A DNA stretch of 64,000 nucleotides from Amia ocellicauda (taxonomy: Eukaryota > Chordata > Actinopteri > Amiiformes > Amiidae): NCBI RefSeq assembly GCF_036373705.1, contig NC_089869.1:14519676-14583675 (forward strand), written 5' to 3'. The position numbers were made by a program, and so were the translations under genes. The notes below the pieces were generated by a model, which saw nothing but the letters and a program-made list of their open reading frames with translations, was not told the origin of the DNA and did not search any database. Shown one piece after another: positions 34,890 through 45,910 of the stretch (position 1 is the stretch's first letter; each line of letters opens with the position of its first letter).

Positions 34890-35855
34890 AATAATACAGG
34901 AGAAATAATAATGGAAAATATGTGAGATATTTCACTTATTGTCAGTGTTAATCAGGATCATGATACAGGGAGAATTCGTACACATTTGTCATTTTTGTAA
35001 AGGTGTTTCTCAAAAAAGAAAGGCAACTAGATGTAACAGCAGCAGATATCTGGAAATTAACACTTGTTTTAACAAATATCATACTTTGAAGTGATTTTTT
35101 TGTTAATATGGTTTCAGTATGTCCCGGTTCCTACTTTTGAAAAGCCTATCAAGTCTTGCAGAGATTTTGTAGAAACTTTAAGGTAAGCAAATATGGAATA
35201 ATTAAATTAAAAACTAGCCTACACAAACAAAATAGTTTTTAATTGGATGCATAAAGATTATTACGCTGACTATTAAATGTCGATTGTAAAATAAAGGTAA
35301 TAATCTTTATTAGTGTTCATGTTTATTTTTGCCTACAAAATGTTTGCAAGGTTTCCATATGAGGAAGTGAAATTCCCTATAAATATTTCAGAAGATTTGT
35401 TCTGTTTGTGTGCCCTGCACATGCACAGTATTATACTGTTGTTTTACAATACGCATATAGCGTTGGCATTTTGTTGAGATTGACATTGATTTATTAAGAT
35501 TGTTTTGAGGACAAGGCATGGAAAGAAGTTAACAAAACTCAGGCAGTTGGAGGGTGGTAATGGAGGTTATCTTGGATGGCCTTTGAGAACCTCTCATTGA
35601 ATATGAACCAGAGTATTTCTAGTAATTTTGTAAAATAACACTGAAACATTGAGATGTTACGGGAATTTGGTTATCAGTACGTTGGTACATAAACCCACTG
35701 CTTGAATAGCACACCTGCCAACCTATTCACATTTTGTGTAGCATATAGGCATTTTGACGTCAGTGTACGCTGGTACGAATTGTAACACCAAAATACGCAA
35801 AAATAGGGCTGAAGTTCTGCATACTTGCAGTTGTTAACAGGATTGATTAGAACGA
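34890..35855. other. No gene recognised
   Basis: AT-rich sequence between the LINE/Tc1 complex and the DIRS-like element. No frame of note and no recognised repeat. Confidence 0.5.
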
Positions 35856-36176
35856 TAGGTTATTATCATAACCCCGGTTCCCTGAAAAAGAAAGACAGCC
35901 ATTACCTAATGGGAAGAGCCTAATTACCTGCCAGTCATTGAAAACATGTACCAAAGCTGCCCAATAGGGGCTCTGCTGTCAGGAGAGACCCGCCCCCGGC
36001 ATCTGTGAAGAGTCTCCTCCTGACTGCAGCTCCCTGCCATTTCTTCATCAGGAAGGTTGTCTGGCCGAGCAACCCCTGAAAGGTAATGGCTGTCTTCCTT
36101 TTTCAGGGAACCGGGGTTATGATAATAACTTATTGTTCCCTTTCAAATCAAAAGACAGCCATTACCTAATGGGAAG
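35856..36176. repeat. DIRS inverted and direct terminal repeats
   Basis: The 52-bp stretch at 35856-35907 (containing ATAACCCCGGTTCCCTGAAA) is repeated as a reverse complement at 36081-36132 with about two mismatches. The loop between them is about 173 bp. A block AAAGACAGCCATTACCTAAT occurs at the left arm and again in direct orientation near 36152. Combined inverted and direct repeats are what DIRS elements use for circularisation and recombination. Confidence 0.85.
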
Positions 36177-36248
36177 ACTATACCAGAGCTGTCGCGAGTC
36201 CTGACACCTGACTAAGCCTAAACCCATAATGACAAGGATAGCAGATCC

Positions 36249-36605
36249 TCACAGCACCTGAGGGCTAGCAGTTTGAAGTACCTGGGTGCCCAAGCCTGGG
36301 CGCAGCCGGTCCACCACGTTGAGGCAGTAGAACCTTGCGAAGGTCTGTTGACCGGACCAGGTTGCAGCTTTGCACAGTTCTTGCAGTGTGGCACCGTGAA
36401 AAAGAGCCCACAATGTGGCTTGTCCCCTCATTGAGTGCGCTGAGATGTGTTCAGGCATGGGAACATTAGCAGTCTCATAGGTGAGCCCGATCGCATCCTC
36501 TACCCAGTGCGCCAGTGGCTGTTTCAAGACCGCCCTCCCTCTAGTGGTGGAACTGTAGCAGACAAACAGCTGGTCGGATTTGCAGCTCTGCGCAGTTCTC
36601 CGCAT
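36249..36605 (-). pseudogene. DIRS tyrosine recombinase, C-terminal catalytic part
   Basis: The frame encodes KSDQLFVCYSSTTRGRAVL, then HWVEDAIGLTYE, then AHSMRGQATLWALFHGAT and AATWSGQQTFARFYCLNVVD. HSMR provides the H-x-x-R signature of tyrosine recombinases, and the Tyr in ARFYCLN is at the position of the nucleophile. Both are intact. The N-terminal part of the gene lies beyond the Tc1 fragment at 36609-36963 (LTEGKSASTLKVYLAAISSC near 37.1-37.2 kb), so the gene is split and internally deleted. Confidence 0.87.
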
Positions 36606-36608
36606 ATA

Positions 36609-36963
36609 CAGTGAGGGAAAAAAGTATTTGATCCCCTGCTGATTTTGTACATTTTCCCACTGACAAAGAAATCATCAGTCTATAATTTTAATGGTAGGTG
36701 TATTTTAATAGTGAGAGACAGAATAACAACAAAAAAATCCAGAAAAACGCATTTCAAAAAAGTTATCAATTGATTTGCATGTTAATGAGTGAAATAAGTA
36801 TTTGATCCCCTATCAATCAGCAAGATTTCTGGCTCCCAGGAGTCTTTTATAAAAGACACCTGTCCACAGAAACAATCAATCAATCAGATTCCAAACTCTC
36901 CACCATGGCCAAGACCAAAGAGCTGTCCAAGGATGTCAGGGACAAGATTGTTGACCTACACAA
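36609..36963 (+). mobile_element. Partial Tc1 element inside the DIRS recombinase gene
   Basis: A terminal repeat beginning CAGTGAGGGAAAAAAGTATT follows a TA at 36607-36608. It is near-identical to the end of the complete copy at 33170-34757 and continues into the first codons of the transposase ([19 protein letters not shown] on the plus strand). It breaks off near 36963, and the rest of the element and its far terminus are absent. It lies opposite in coding orientation to the DIRS genes. Confidence 0.92.
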
Positions 36964-37063
36964 TAGCACCCCAAAGCCCGGACAGGGCAGAGTGTGTGTA
37001 GTCTGCGGTCCTCATCTGATTCGTGTGGAGGGGGATGGAAAGACTCTAGGACAATTGGTTGGT

Positions 37064-37666
37064 TTATATGGAACGCCGAGACAACCTTGGTCCGGAAAGC
37101 CAGGTTCGTGACATGATGATATGGCAGCCAGATAAACTTTCAACGTAGATGCGGATTTCCCCTCTGTGAGACTCAGTGCAGTCACGTGACGTATGACCTC
37201 CGCTGTATGTTCCTCTGCCTGAAGCCTGGAGTCTGCACACCAGCCAGTCATCCAGGTAATTCAGGATCCTTATCCCCTTTGTCCTGAGGGGGGCCAAGGC
37301 TGCATCCATGCACTTTGAAAAAGTGCGGGGAGCCAGAGAGAGGATGAACGGCAGCACATTGAATTCGTACACCTGGCCATGGAGGGCGAAGCGCAGGTAT
37401 TTCCTGTACGCCGGGAGGATCGGGACGTGGAAGTAGGCGTCCCTGAGGTCTATTGACATGAACCAGACGCCCGGCCGTACAGACTGGAGGATATGCTGTA
37501 CAGTCAACATGCAGAACAGTCTTTTCTTCAGAAACATGTTTAGGGCTTCCAGCTGGAGAGTCTGTTCTTTCCCCTCACCGGCGGCTGACCCCTGTGGTGC
37601 TGATCGGGCTGCGAGCCATGGTTCCTCCCATAGTGTAATTATAGTGGACATTTTTGTTACCTGCAT
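37064..37666 (-). pseudogene. DIRS reverse transcriptase fragment
   Basis: The frame encodes MLTVQHILQSVRPGVWFMSI, DLRDAYFHVPILPAYRKYL and FALHGQVYEFNVLPF, then LAPRTFSKCMDAALAPL and GIRILNYLDDWLV. DLRDAYFHVPI and YLDDW are reverse-transcriptase motifs A and C, in the form typical of DIRS elements. After YLDDWLV the sequence jumps into the recombinase N-terminus in another frame, so RNase H is lost. The first roughly 10 codons of the open frame belong to the neighbouring Tc1 remnant and not to this gene. Confidence 0.88.
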
Positions 37667-37872
37667 GTACCTAGAAGTACCTAGTGTACCTAGAAGAATT
37701 GGTGCTGTTTTGAAGGCAAATGGTGGTCACACCAAACATGGATTTGATTTAGATTTTTCTTCTGTTCACTCACTTTGCATTTTGTTAATTGATAAATATA
37801 ATCTATTAACATCTAATTTTGAGAGCATTCTTACAGCATTTTTTCACCCCTGCCTAAAATTTTTGCACAGTA

Positions 37873-37875
<3 letters not shown>
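37637..37875. mobile_element. Tc1-like 3' end remnant
   Basis: Sequence ending TTTTTGCACAGTACTG, followed by TA repeats, matches the terminal inverted repeat of a third Tc1-like family (CAGTACTGTGCAAAA-type end). About 240 bp upstream are non-coding or contain a degenerate transposase C-terminus (LKANGGHTKHGFD near 37.72 kb resembles the usual final residues). The rest of the element is missing; the junction with the DIRS relic is near 37636. Confidence 0.75.

Positions 37876-37912
<37 letters not shown>
37876..37912. repeat. (TA)n microsatellite
   Basis: A run of TA dinucleotides between the Tc1 remnant and the next repeat. Confidence 0.93.
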
Positions 37913-37916
<4 letters not shown>

Positions 37917-38404
37917 GCGACCTCAGGGTTTCAGGTAATTACTGTGATAAATAAAAACAAAAACCAAGAGTTTCCAAACAAAACCGAGGCTTTTTTAGTT
38001 GAATTGCGAGGTACATCCACTGTCCCTCCAATACTTCATTTCTAAAGACACTCAGATGCTTTCTTAACACTCTCCTGCTCCAACTCTCCGAGCGGCATGT
38101 CACTGCTCGATATTATACCCCCCCCGGGCCACATGACTCCCACCCACCAACCACCGCTCCCTGGTGATACCATTCAGGAGACAGGGGAAGCCACATGACC
38201 CTTCCACCCGCAGACATCCCTCCCTAACCCAAAATAACAACACTTAAACAACACATACACATGCATACACATATGCACACATATAGACAGACAAACCGCC
38301 CACCCACAATACACACCTTTACACCCCCCATCCCTTTGACGGCCCTACTGGCATAGACACACACACACACACTTGCCCTGCAGACACCTGCCAGGATCGC
38401 TACT
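37913..38404. mobile_element. Unclassified interspersed element in TA repeats
   Basis: This 492-bp stretch begins AGTAGCGACCTC and ends GGATCGCTACT, giving short inverted ends (8 bp perfect). TA microsatellite lies on both sides. The interior contains a C-rich non-coding stretch and a short CA run near 38360 and no protein-like frame. It could be a non-autonomous DNA transposon that used the TA repeat as target, but the termini are too short to classify. Confidence 0.45.
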
Positions 38405-38715
38405 ATATATATATATATATATATACAGCTGGAAAAAATTAAGAGACCACTGCATATTGTTCTTAAATCAGCATCTCTACGTGTATGGCAGCCATTCCAT
38501 TCCAGTGTCTGTTGAATTCCAACACAGGCACACCTCATTCTACTGAATGAGCTACTGATTAGGTGATCACCTGAACCAAATCTTATTTAACAAGGAAAAG
38601 TATAAAAACCACTGCTGTGGTCATCACTATCCTCTTGCAAAAGGACCAGCTGGAAGGCAAAAACAGTGCTAGTAGTACCTTAAAAGTAATTGGAATCAAA
38701 AAATAACTCTTGACC

Positions 38716-39830
38716 ATGCCAAAAGAGTTGAAAAGGAACATTTTGAGTGAGGAAAAGGAAAATTAGGGTTCAATTCTGGCTTTACTGGCAGAGGGATACA
38801 GTGAGCATCAGGTTGCTTCCATCCTTCAAATTTCAAAGACGGCGGTTCATAAGAACAAGGTCAAGCAGCAGACATTGGGGACAACAAAGCTACAGACCGG
38901 CAGAGGGTGAAAACGATTCTCCACTGACCGGGATGACCACTAACTCATTCGAATGTCACTCAACAACCGTAGGATGACATCAAGTGACCTACAAAAAGAA
39001 TGGCAAATGGCAGCTGGGGTGAAGTGCGCAGCGAGGACGGTTCGATTGGATCGTAGAGGACTGGAGTAAGGTCATCTTCTCTGATGAGTCCAATTATTAA
39101 CTTTGCACAACACCTGGTCATGGTTAGACGGAGACCTGGAGAGGCCTGCAAGCCACAGTATCTCGCACCCAGAGGTGATTCAAGGGTATGTGGGGGCCCC
39201 AGGCAAAATAATTATTGACGGTGATGCCGGGTGTGGCAGAGTTTTCTTCCCTGAGAGCGGGGGGAGGTGCAGCAGAGTTTTCTTCCAGTTTTCTTCCAGT
39301 TCCCATTTGGGGGCCCCCCCTCAGCCCGGGGCCCCAGGCAATTGCCTAGGATGCCTACCCCCTTGCGACGCCCCTGCTCGCACCCACTGTGAAATTTGGT
39401 GGATGATCGGTGATGATCTGGGGGTGCTTTAGCAAGGCTGGACACATGAATCAAGCCACGTACAAGGTTGTCCTGGAAGAAAACTTGCTTCCTTCTGCTC
39501 TGACAGTGTTCCCCAACTCTGAGGATTGTTTTTTCCAGCAGGACAATGATCCATGCCACACAGCCAGGTCAGTCAAGGTGTGGATGGAGGACCACCAGAT
39601 CAAGACCCTGTCATGGCCTCCTAATCTAAAGACCTGAACCCCATTGAAAACCTCTGGATTGTGATCAAGAGGAAGATTGATGGTCACAAGCCATCAAATA
39701 CAGCTGAGCTGTTGAATTTTTGCACCAGGAGTGGCGTAAAGTCACCCAACATCAGTGTGAAAGATTGGTGGAGAGAATGCCAAGACACAAGAAAGCTGTG
39801 ATTGAAAATCAGGGTTATTCCACCAAATAT
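38716..39830 (+). pseudogene. Tc1-like transposase pseudogene
   Basis: The plus strand starts MPKELKRNILSEEKEN at 38716 and meets stops within the DNA-binding half. It then gives KVKQQTLGTTKLQTGRG, RMSLNNRRMTSSDLQKEWQ and a degenerate VIFSDES region. After the nested hAT insertion it continues MIWGCFSKAGHMNQATYKVV and CFFQQDNDPCHTARSVKVW, then after a frameshift NPIENLWIVIKRKIDGH. The order is that of a Tc1 transposase with the second and third acidic blocks visible. At least four stops or shifts plus the insertion make it non-functional. Confidence 0.9.
39170..39376. mobile_element. 207-bp non-autonomous hAT element
   Basis: The ends CAGAGGTGATTCAAGGGT and the inverted complement of CAGGGGCGTCGCAAGGGG are imperfect terminal inverted repeats of hAT type. 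They are bracketed by a perfect 8-bp target duplication CTCGCACC (39162-39169 and 39377-39384). The interior has GGGGGCCCC-type self-complementary sequence and repeated GTTTTCTTCC words. It has no coding capacity. It inserted into an already existing Tc1 transposase gene. Confidence 0.93.
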
Positions 39831-40136
39831 TGATTTCTGAACTCTTCCTAAGTTAAAACATTAGTATTGTGTTGTTTAAAAATGAATATGAACTTATTTT
39901 CTTTGCATTATTTAAGGTATGACAACATCTTTTTTGTTATTTTCACCAGTTGTCATTTTCTGCAAATAAATATTCTAAATGACAACATTTTTATTTGGAA
40001 TTTGGGAGAAATGTTGTCAGTAGTTTATAGAATAAAACAAAATTTTTCATTTTACCCAAACACATACCTACAAAAAGTAAAACCAGAGAAACTGATAATT
40101 TTGCAGTGGTCTCTTATTTTTTTCCAGAGCTGTATA

Positions 40137-40156
40137 TCTATCTATCTATCTATCTA

Positions 40157-40209
<53 letters not shown>
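40137..40209. repeat. (TATC)n and (TA)n microsatellite
   Basis: Several TATC units are followed by a long run of TA dinucleotides, adjoining the right end of the Tc1 element. Confidence 0.95.
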
Positions 40210-40214
<5 letters not shown>

Positions 40215-43200
40215 ATCTATATTACACTGTGTCAGTCTAGGTTCCTGTCTCTCAAGCAGTACTGATTCCCGAGTTGTTAGGTAAATTCAATAGTTGTGGC
40301 TTATTTACTGTTTTTTAATATAAACTGCATCAAAGTAGCAGACAGCCTTTTATCTTCACTGGTGGTGATTAAGCATCATGTTAAATGAAAAGGCTGTGGG
40401 CTATGGCATGAGTGTAGAGTCCATTCTTTCCACTTGCTCCAGTGCAACTGGTTTGAATTTCTTTATCCAAGAAGGATTAACCACTTATCCCTGTTACTCA
40501 GAGAGGAACCAGACATCACAGAGGTGCTGTCCCAGCTTTAATCTAGGTGAGGGGCCAGACTACTGATTCACACTTTCCTCTACTGCTGCTAGTAAATCTA
40601 TGTTTTTATTCATGTTTGTTCATTTGAATGCATTTTTTAAACATAGCATAGCATAGTGGTAACATGAAACCCCAAGTCAACACTTCACTATTCCTCAACA
40701 CTCATCCTTAATGTTGAAGTGATTTGTAAACATATGTTTTAAGCTTTTTAGTTTTAATTTCACATGGCTCAGAGAACAGTCTGGTGTTATTTAATTTCAA
40801 CATTCTATCCCCAGGCACACGGTATTTGACCACCATTTGTATTTATCATAGTTTAATACTGAATTGTAAAAATGCTTATTGCCTTCAGAAGTGAAGGATA
40901 CTGTCCTTTAATACGTTTCACTAACCAAGTCTATGACATAAACAATGCATAGCTCATTTTTTATTGAATTACTCCAGTCTCTGTTTCCTTTTCTCATTGT
41001 GTAACCAACTATTACAAGAGGAAAGGAAGAAAACATGAAAATGGACCAAAAATGATGTGTCTCGGTTGTAGCTAAGCAATAGGCATAGGGAAAGAGGATG
41101 CTTCCTAGGACATAAAGGTTTCCCTTCCAGAAAGAGAGGCCCTGTCCAGCTCAGATTGTTTGGTGATGCATTTGTGCAACAATAATAACACATTCTTCCC
41201 ATCTGTTAAGGACTGGCAGCAGAAAGGAGTCCTGGTATTTCCAGAATCCTATAAATAGTACCACAACCCACAAGCGGCACTGCCCTCTGCCACACAGCAT
41301 TGGAACAGAACACTGATTCAGCCTGAAACAGATAGGAAGTGATGTCACTTCCCCAAAGCCTTAACTGGAATGCTGTGCCTGCAGGCATTATTGAGTTTCA
41401 TTGATGCAGCTTTTATTAACTGGACATTACTGCGCAGAAATTCAAAAAGACAGTTTCAATAGGAGTATTAACTCCAAACACAGAACTCTGTTTTGCACTC
41501 TGATCCAAAACAGCAACTGAGCAAATTAGTATCACAGTACTTTGTTTTATATCATACCAGCTTTCTGATACAATTTTGAGTTTTTAAGACAGGAAAAAGT
41601 GGTTTTGGCTAAGAAAATGTTAAACTGGGTGTGCTTTTTAGAGTGTGCATAAAAATCATTATGCTACAGCTGGGTTCTTAATGGTTTCACTTAGCAGACA
41701 GACCTACATTTAGGCCCTGAAGTGATTTATGCAAACCATATGAGTCGTTTGATCCTATATGAAAACATTTAAATTCCTAGGACTGGACATTGTTACTCTC
41801 TGTCTGCGAGTGATGTACAGCACAGTGGGTACAAACACAGAAGCGTTTCGATCTTCCAGTGAGATTCCAGGCTCAGTGCAAACACTTGCATGTCTGGTAA
41901 TGATTAAGGTGATTGTGAAACAGGCCAATAGCTGCTGGCAAAGCTCACAATTCTGTCAGTTAACCTCCCCCACTCTTTCCAAACCTCATAATTGCTATAG
42001 AGAGGCAATGCCGAACACGCAGCCTGGACGACTGTAGACACATTTCCGAAAGAGGAGGGGACATACCAGCAGAAACATTAATGCCAGGAGTGAGGCTCAG
42101 AGAAATGACCTCATCCTATGAGGAACTGAACTAATGCCTAACAGAATTCTTGTTCCAGGCTTGATTAAACTTAATTTGATTATGTTTGTATGTTAATGGC
42201 TGTGGTGTCCAGATAGAACATTACCTTTCTTTTGATTGCACATAAACACTACCTAAGCCTTTCCTCCATAACCAAATTCAACTTCATCTACTTTAAATTC
42301 AGAATATTTCTCTTCTATCTTTATTTTTTAAAGCCTACATTCTCATAAAGAAAGAGTTCAAATAAATAAATACATAAGTTATGTAATATATATTAAGTAC
42401 ATTCTCGTATCTGTCTTTGGTCATATTTTCCTTTGGCTTTTGCATAATTCTGTGCTATTAAAATGGAATGAAATTAGAACATGATTCTTTATAAGAGGAT
42501 GCCAGTTACTTTATCAGATATATAATACCCTCTCTCCCTATGCGCGATACAGGAGCTTGTAATTGTGAGTCAAAAACAGAAAGAAACCGAGAGACAGACA
42601 AATTGATTTATTGTATTACTTGCTGCTCTGCTCCATTCCCTGTATACACTGATGTCAGTATTAGAAAAATGCACTGCATTGTTTGACTATCTTGCAATTT
42701 AATATATTTATCTTGGTAGACGTGAATAAATACACAACCCCTTCCTCTAGCCAGGTGTGGCTGGACGATGTTAGTGCAGAAGAGGGCTGTATCCCAGAGG
42801 TCATATGAAATCCCAGCTAGTTCCCCGACACACTCAAGACTCTTAAAACAAGCACGCCCCCCTTTGTTTCATTATGCACATGTCCTATGAAGGAATACAC
42901 CAATCAGCACTCTCCTTAGCAGAATGAGGTTAGCAGCATTTTTGGCAAGACCCAGTGCTGAGCTGGTCTCTCAGGCTGTACTCATGTGTTATCTAGCAAT
43001 AGAAGAGAATTACACAATGTCCCACCGGTCCACAAAGCTCTCTGACATAAACTTTCTGGGTACATTACAGAGCTGATATGGGATTACCCAGCATCTGTAC
43101 ATGTAATATTCCCAGCACTAATAGAGAGTGTTAGCAATGTCTGTATGCTTTGTTCTCCCACAAGGGTGTCAGTCTATTAAAGCACTTTCTCTGCATGCAT

Positions 43201-45537
43201 TACTGAGATGTTCAGTCTTGGTTTGATAGTGCTGCCGGAACATTTTGATCTCGTTTTGAACATCACCGGCCTCATCTTAGTGCTCCGAAACAAGCCTGAT
43301 GGTCTCGAAGCTGACACTTCCTGTAATATTGAGCTCTTATTTGTCAGATAAATAGGTTTTCTGTATTTGAAATGCAGATTCTAATACTTTAAATGTTTCT
43401 TTCAATGCAGTCCTACTTGTTACGTAACAATGAGTACATCCCATTGTTTATTGCATTTGTATCTGTTATTGTGTGAAGATAGTTGAAATTTACTTGAAAT
43501 TGGAACTTGTACCCCTTGTAACATAAGATTATCCATATGTATATACATTTATGTATTTTTTTATTTTTTTATTTTTCTTTCTTTAGTGTAATACCACATT
43601 TTGTTCCCCAGATTAACACATGATAGTATGGCGTAAAAATATAGAAATCCTATACTGCATTTTTCCTTTGTGTGCTGTTACTCCTATTTTGGTTATCGGC
43701 AGTTCATATTCCTTTCTTGCACCGTAACTGCAAATTACCTTCCAATGCAACTGGCAATTTAGAGGTTAATGATTATTATTCATGAGTAATGATTATAATA
43801 TTGGTGAGATGGGAAAGCATAGTTTAGTATGCCAATTAAATCACTGCTATAGTTATTAGAAATGACCATTCAGAGCACTGATTATAATATGTTAAAGCCC
43901 CTCTTGGGTATGTCCCAGAGGGGTTATAAAAGCTTCTGTGTTGCGCTGTTCCACCCGTGCACATAATAAATTCTGACTAGAATTCCCAACTCCAAAACTT
44001 TTCCACCACAATCGGTTGATATCATAATTTAAAATATGCCAGATTTGAAAAACAAGGTTAAATATATTAAAAAGAAAAGATAAAAACAAATCTGTAAATA
44101 CGATACTGAAATAAGAACAAATTGTATTGGTTTGAAACTTGATTAGTTTTATTTAACAAAAATATTGATAAAGTGTTTGTACTTGGAGAAATATAAACAA
44201 TATATAAATCATAAGACAGGTGAGCAAATAGCAAAGTCAATACAAATGGCCTTACTGTCAGCACAAAAAGCCTGTATAGCCTGATTGTACAGCACACTGC
44301 ACCTCCGTTCAATATGAAAGGGAGATCACAGATTGACTTCACACTCATAACAATACAGGAAGGTGCATTAGAGGGGACTTCCTGATTATATTTAGCCTGA
44401 ATGAATTTTGCATTATTAACCCTTCACCAATAAACACATCTCTTATATTTTTTCTGTTTTCTACAATGGCTGGTTGAGGCCATGACATTTCTTTTTTTTT
44501 AAAGGTCTCCTATGTCTCCAGATCTTGAAATTGCCAAATAGCTCATGACCATGCTGACTTCAAGTTCTTCTACAACATTCCACTTCGTTGCCATTCTACA
44601 TGATTTAACACAATACACTGCACTAAAATAGACTCAAAGAGCATAAGAGCAAATCATAAAATGTTACTGCTTCTGTGACACATGTGCATTAAGTATGTAG
44701 AATGTTGAATGTATACTACACAATGTATTGTAGATAGGAAACATCAAAATATATCTGTTTAGTTTTCAGTATATAAGATTGCTATCTAAGTTTAACATGC
44801 TTACCTAACACAAGCTATTTGTTAGAATTTGTATACAAATTTGTGCATTTCCATTTTATTTTTATTAGCTCTCTTATTTATAAGGCCAGCTCACATTCCC
44901 ATTTACAATGCTTTTCACAATATTTTTTCCAAACAAATTACAATAAGTATTCTAGAGGGTAACTAGAGTGGACAACTGAAGTTCTCTTCTTTTCATATTT
45001 CCTGTTTAAGGAAAAGGCACAGAGGTGACATTGTTCAAGCGGTTTTAGAAATGGCATGGGGAATATCACTAACAGTCTTCAAACAGAATTGAACTTGTGT
45101 GAATATTAATTCAATTATGCGCATATTACAAGTGGTGGAAAATAGTTCTTTAGTACAATGAAGTCTTCAGTTGGTTGACGTTCTTAAATAACAGCATGTG
45201 TGCCATTTCCTCGTGTTTACTACTCACTGTACTGTCCTCTGTGCTGAAAACAAGGGGAACCCTTCTTTTTATTTTCTGATTCAGAAATGTGAATTTTTAG
45301 ACTTTAGACAATCTTTTTAGACTAGATTACAGAACTAGTATTTTCTCTGAGAAAATATCATATTAATATTCTATGCAAAATGTGAAAGAGCATCTATATT
45401 TTATTGTGATCTGTATAGAAAAAACTTTACAAAGTAAATATACTAAGGCAGTCTCTGGAAGTTAGTTGTGTGCCCTTGAGAATGGGGCTCATTGGTCATT
45501 CTCATTGTGTTGCAAATGGCAGCTATGTCTCAGATTA
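40210..45537. other. Intergenic, no gene recognised
   Basis: AT-rich DNA with short frames only, none protein-like. There is no clear transposon terminus and no microsatellite of note. Conserved non-coding regulatory elements could be present, but they cannot be seen without comparison to other species. Confidence 0.5.
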
Positions 45538-45907
45538 CACTATGTAACACAATTTTTGTTCCTGGGTAGTAAGTGTTATTTCCTAATTGCTTATGCCTCA
45601 AAAGTATAGAAAATGGCTATTATTTACAGTATAATCGTAAATCTCGACAAACTACTCACTTTTGTAGTCATTTTTATATTACTTTAGTATAAATACATGT
45701 TAATTTGGATTCATATGTTTTTTTCTGAATTTATGTGAACGAAAAGACACAAATTCGCCCGTTTTCTCATTGGAAATAGTTAAATTTCAAAATGGTCACA
45801 AAAGCAAAGTTTGTGGAGAATAACAGCCATTGTCTATACTTTTGAGGCATAAGCAATTAGGAAATAACACTTACTACCCAGGAACAAAAAAAAAATGTTA
45901 CACGGTG
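45538..45907. mobile_element. 370-bp fold-back MITE
   Basis: Arms of about 75-80 bp at each end are near-perfect reverse complements of one another. They share TTCCTGGGTAGTAAGTGTTA (left) and the matching complement (right), plus GCTTATGCCTCAAAAGTATA. They start CACTATGTAACA and end ATGTTACACGGTG. A trinucleotide TTA flanks both sides (45535-45537 and 45908-45910). The roughly 210-bp interior is AT-rich and non-coding. A 3-bp TTA duplication would fit the PIF/Harbinger superfamily, but three bases are weak evidence for it. Confidence 0.9.
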
Positions 45908-45910
45908 TTA

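Larger units (their letters stand above)
35856..37636 (-). mobile_element. DIRS-type tyrosine-recombinase retroelement, broken
   Basis: The minus strand carries, in order, a reverse transcriptase, the N-terminal piece of a tyrosine recombinase, a Tc1 fragment inserted on the opposite strand, the C-terminal piece of the recombinase, and inverted/direct repeats at 35856-36176. This RT-then-recombinase order with complex inverted terminal sequences defines DIRS-like elements, which integrate through a circular intermediate using the recombinase instead of an integrase. Internal deletions removed most of RNase H and the middle of the recombinase. The left (5') end is truncated near 37636, where a different Tc1 remnant begins. 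Confidence 0.88.
38426..40132 (+). mobile_element. Tc1-like transposon with nested hAT insertion
   Basis: Terminal repeats CAGCTGGAAAAAATTAAG at 38426 and the inverted TTTTTTTCCAGAGCTG ending at 40132 are flanked by TA dinucleotides. A plus-strand transposase lies between. A 207-bp hAT element at 39170-39376 interrupts that gene. Without it the element would be about 1.49 kb. Microsatellites of TA or TATC type flank both ends. A short internally deleted relative of this family lies in the avpi1 intron (54947-55160). Confidence 0.94.

Noticed and set aside
38224..38538. 104-codon frame rich in Cys/Val/Tyr
   Set aside because: It arises from CA and TA microsatellites in the unclassified element and the Tc1 end.
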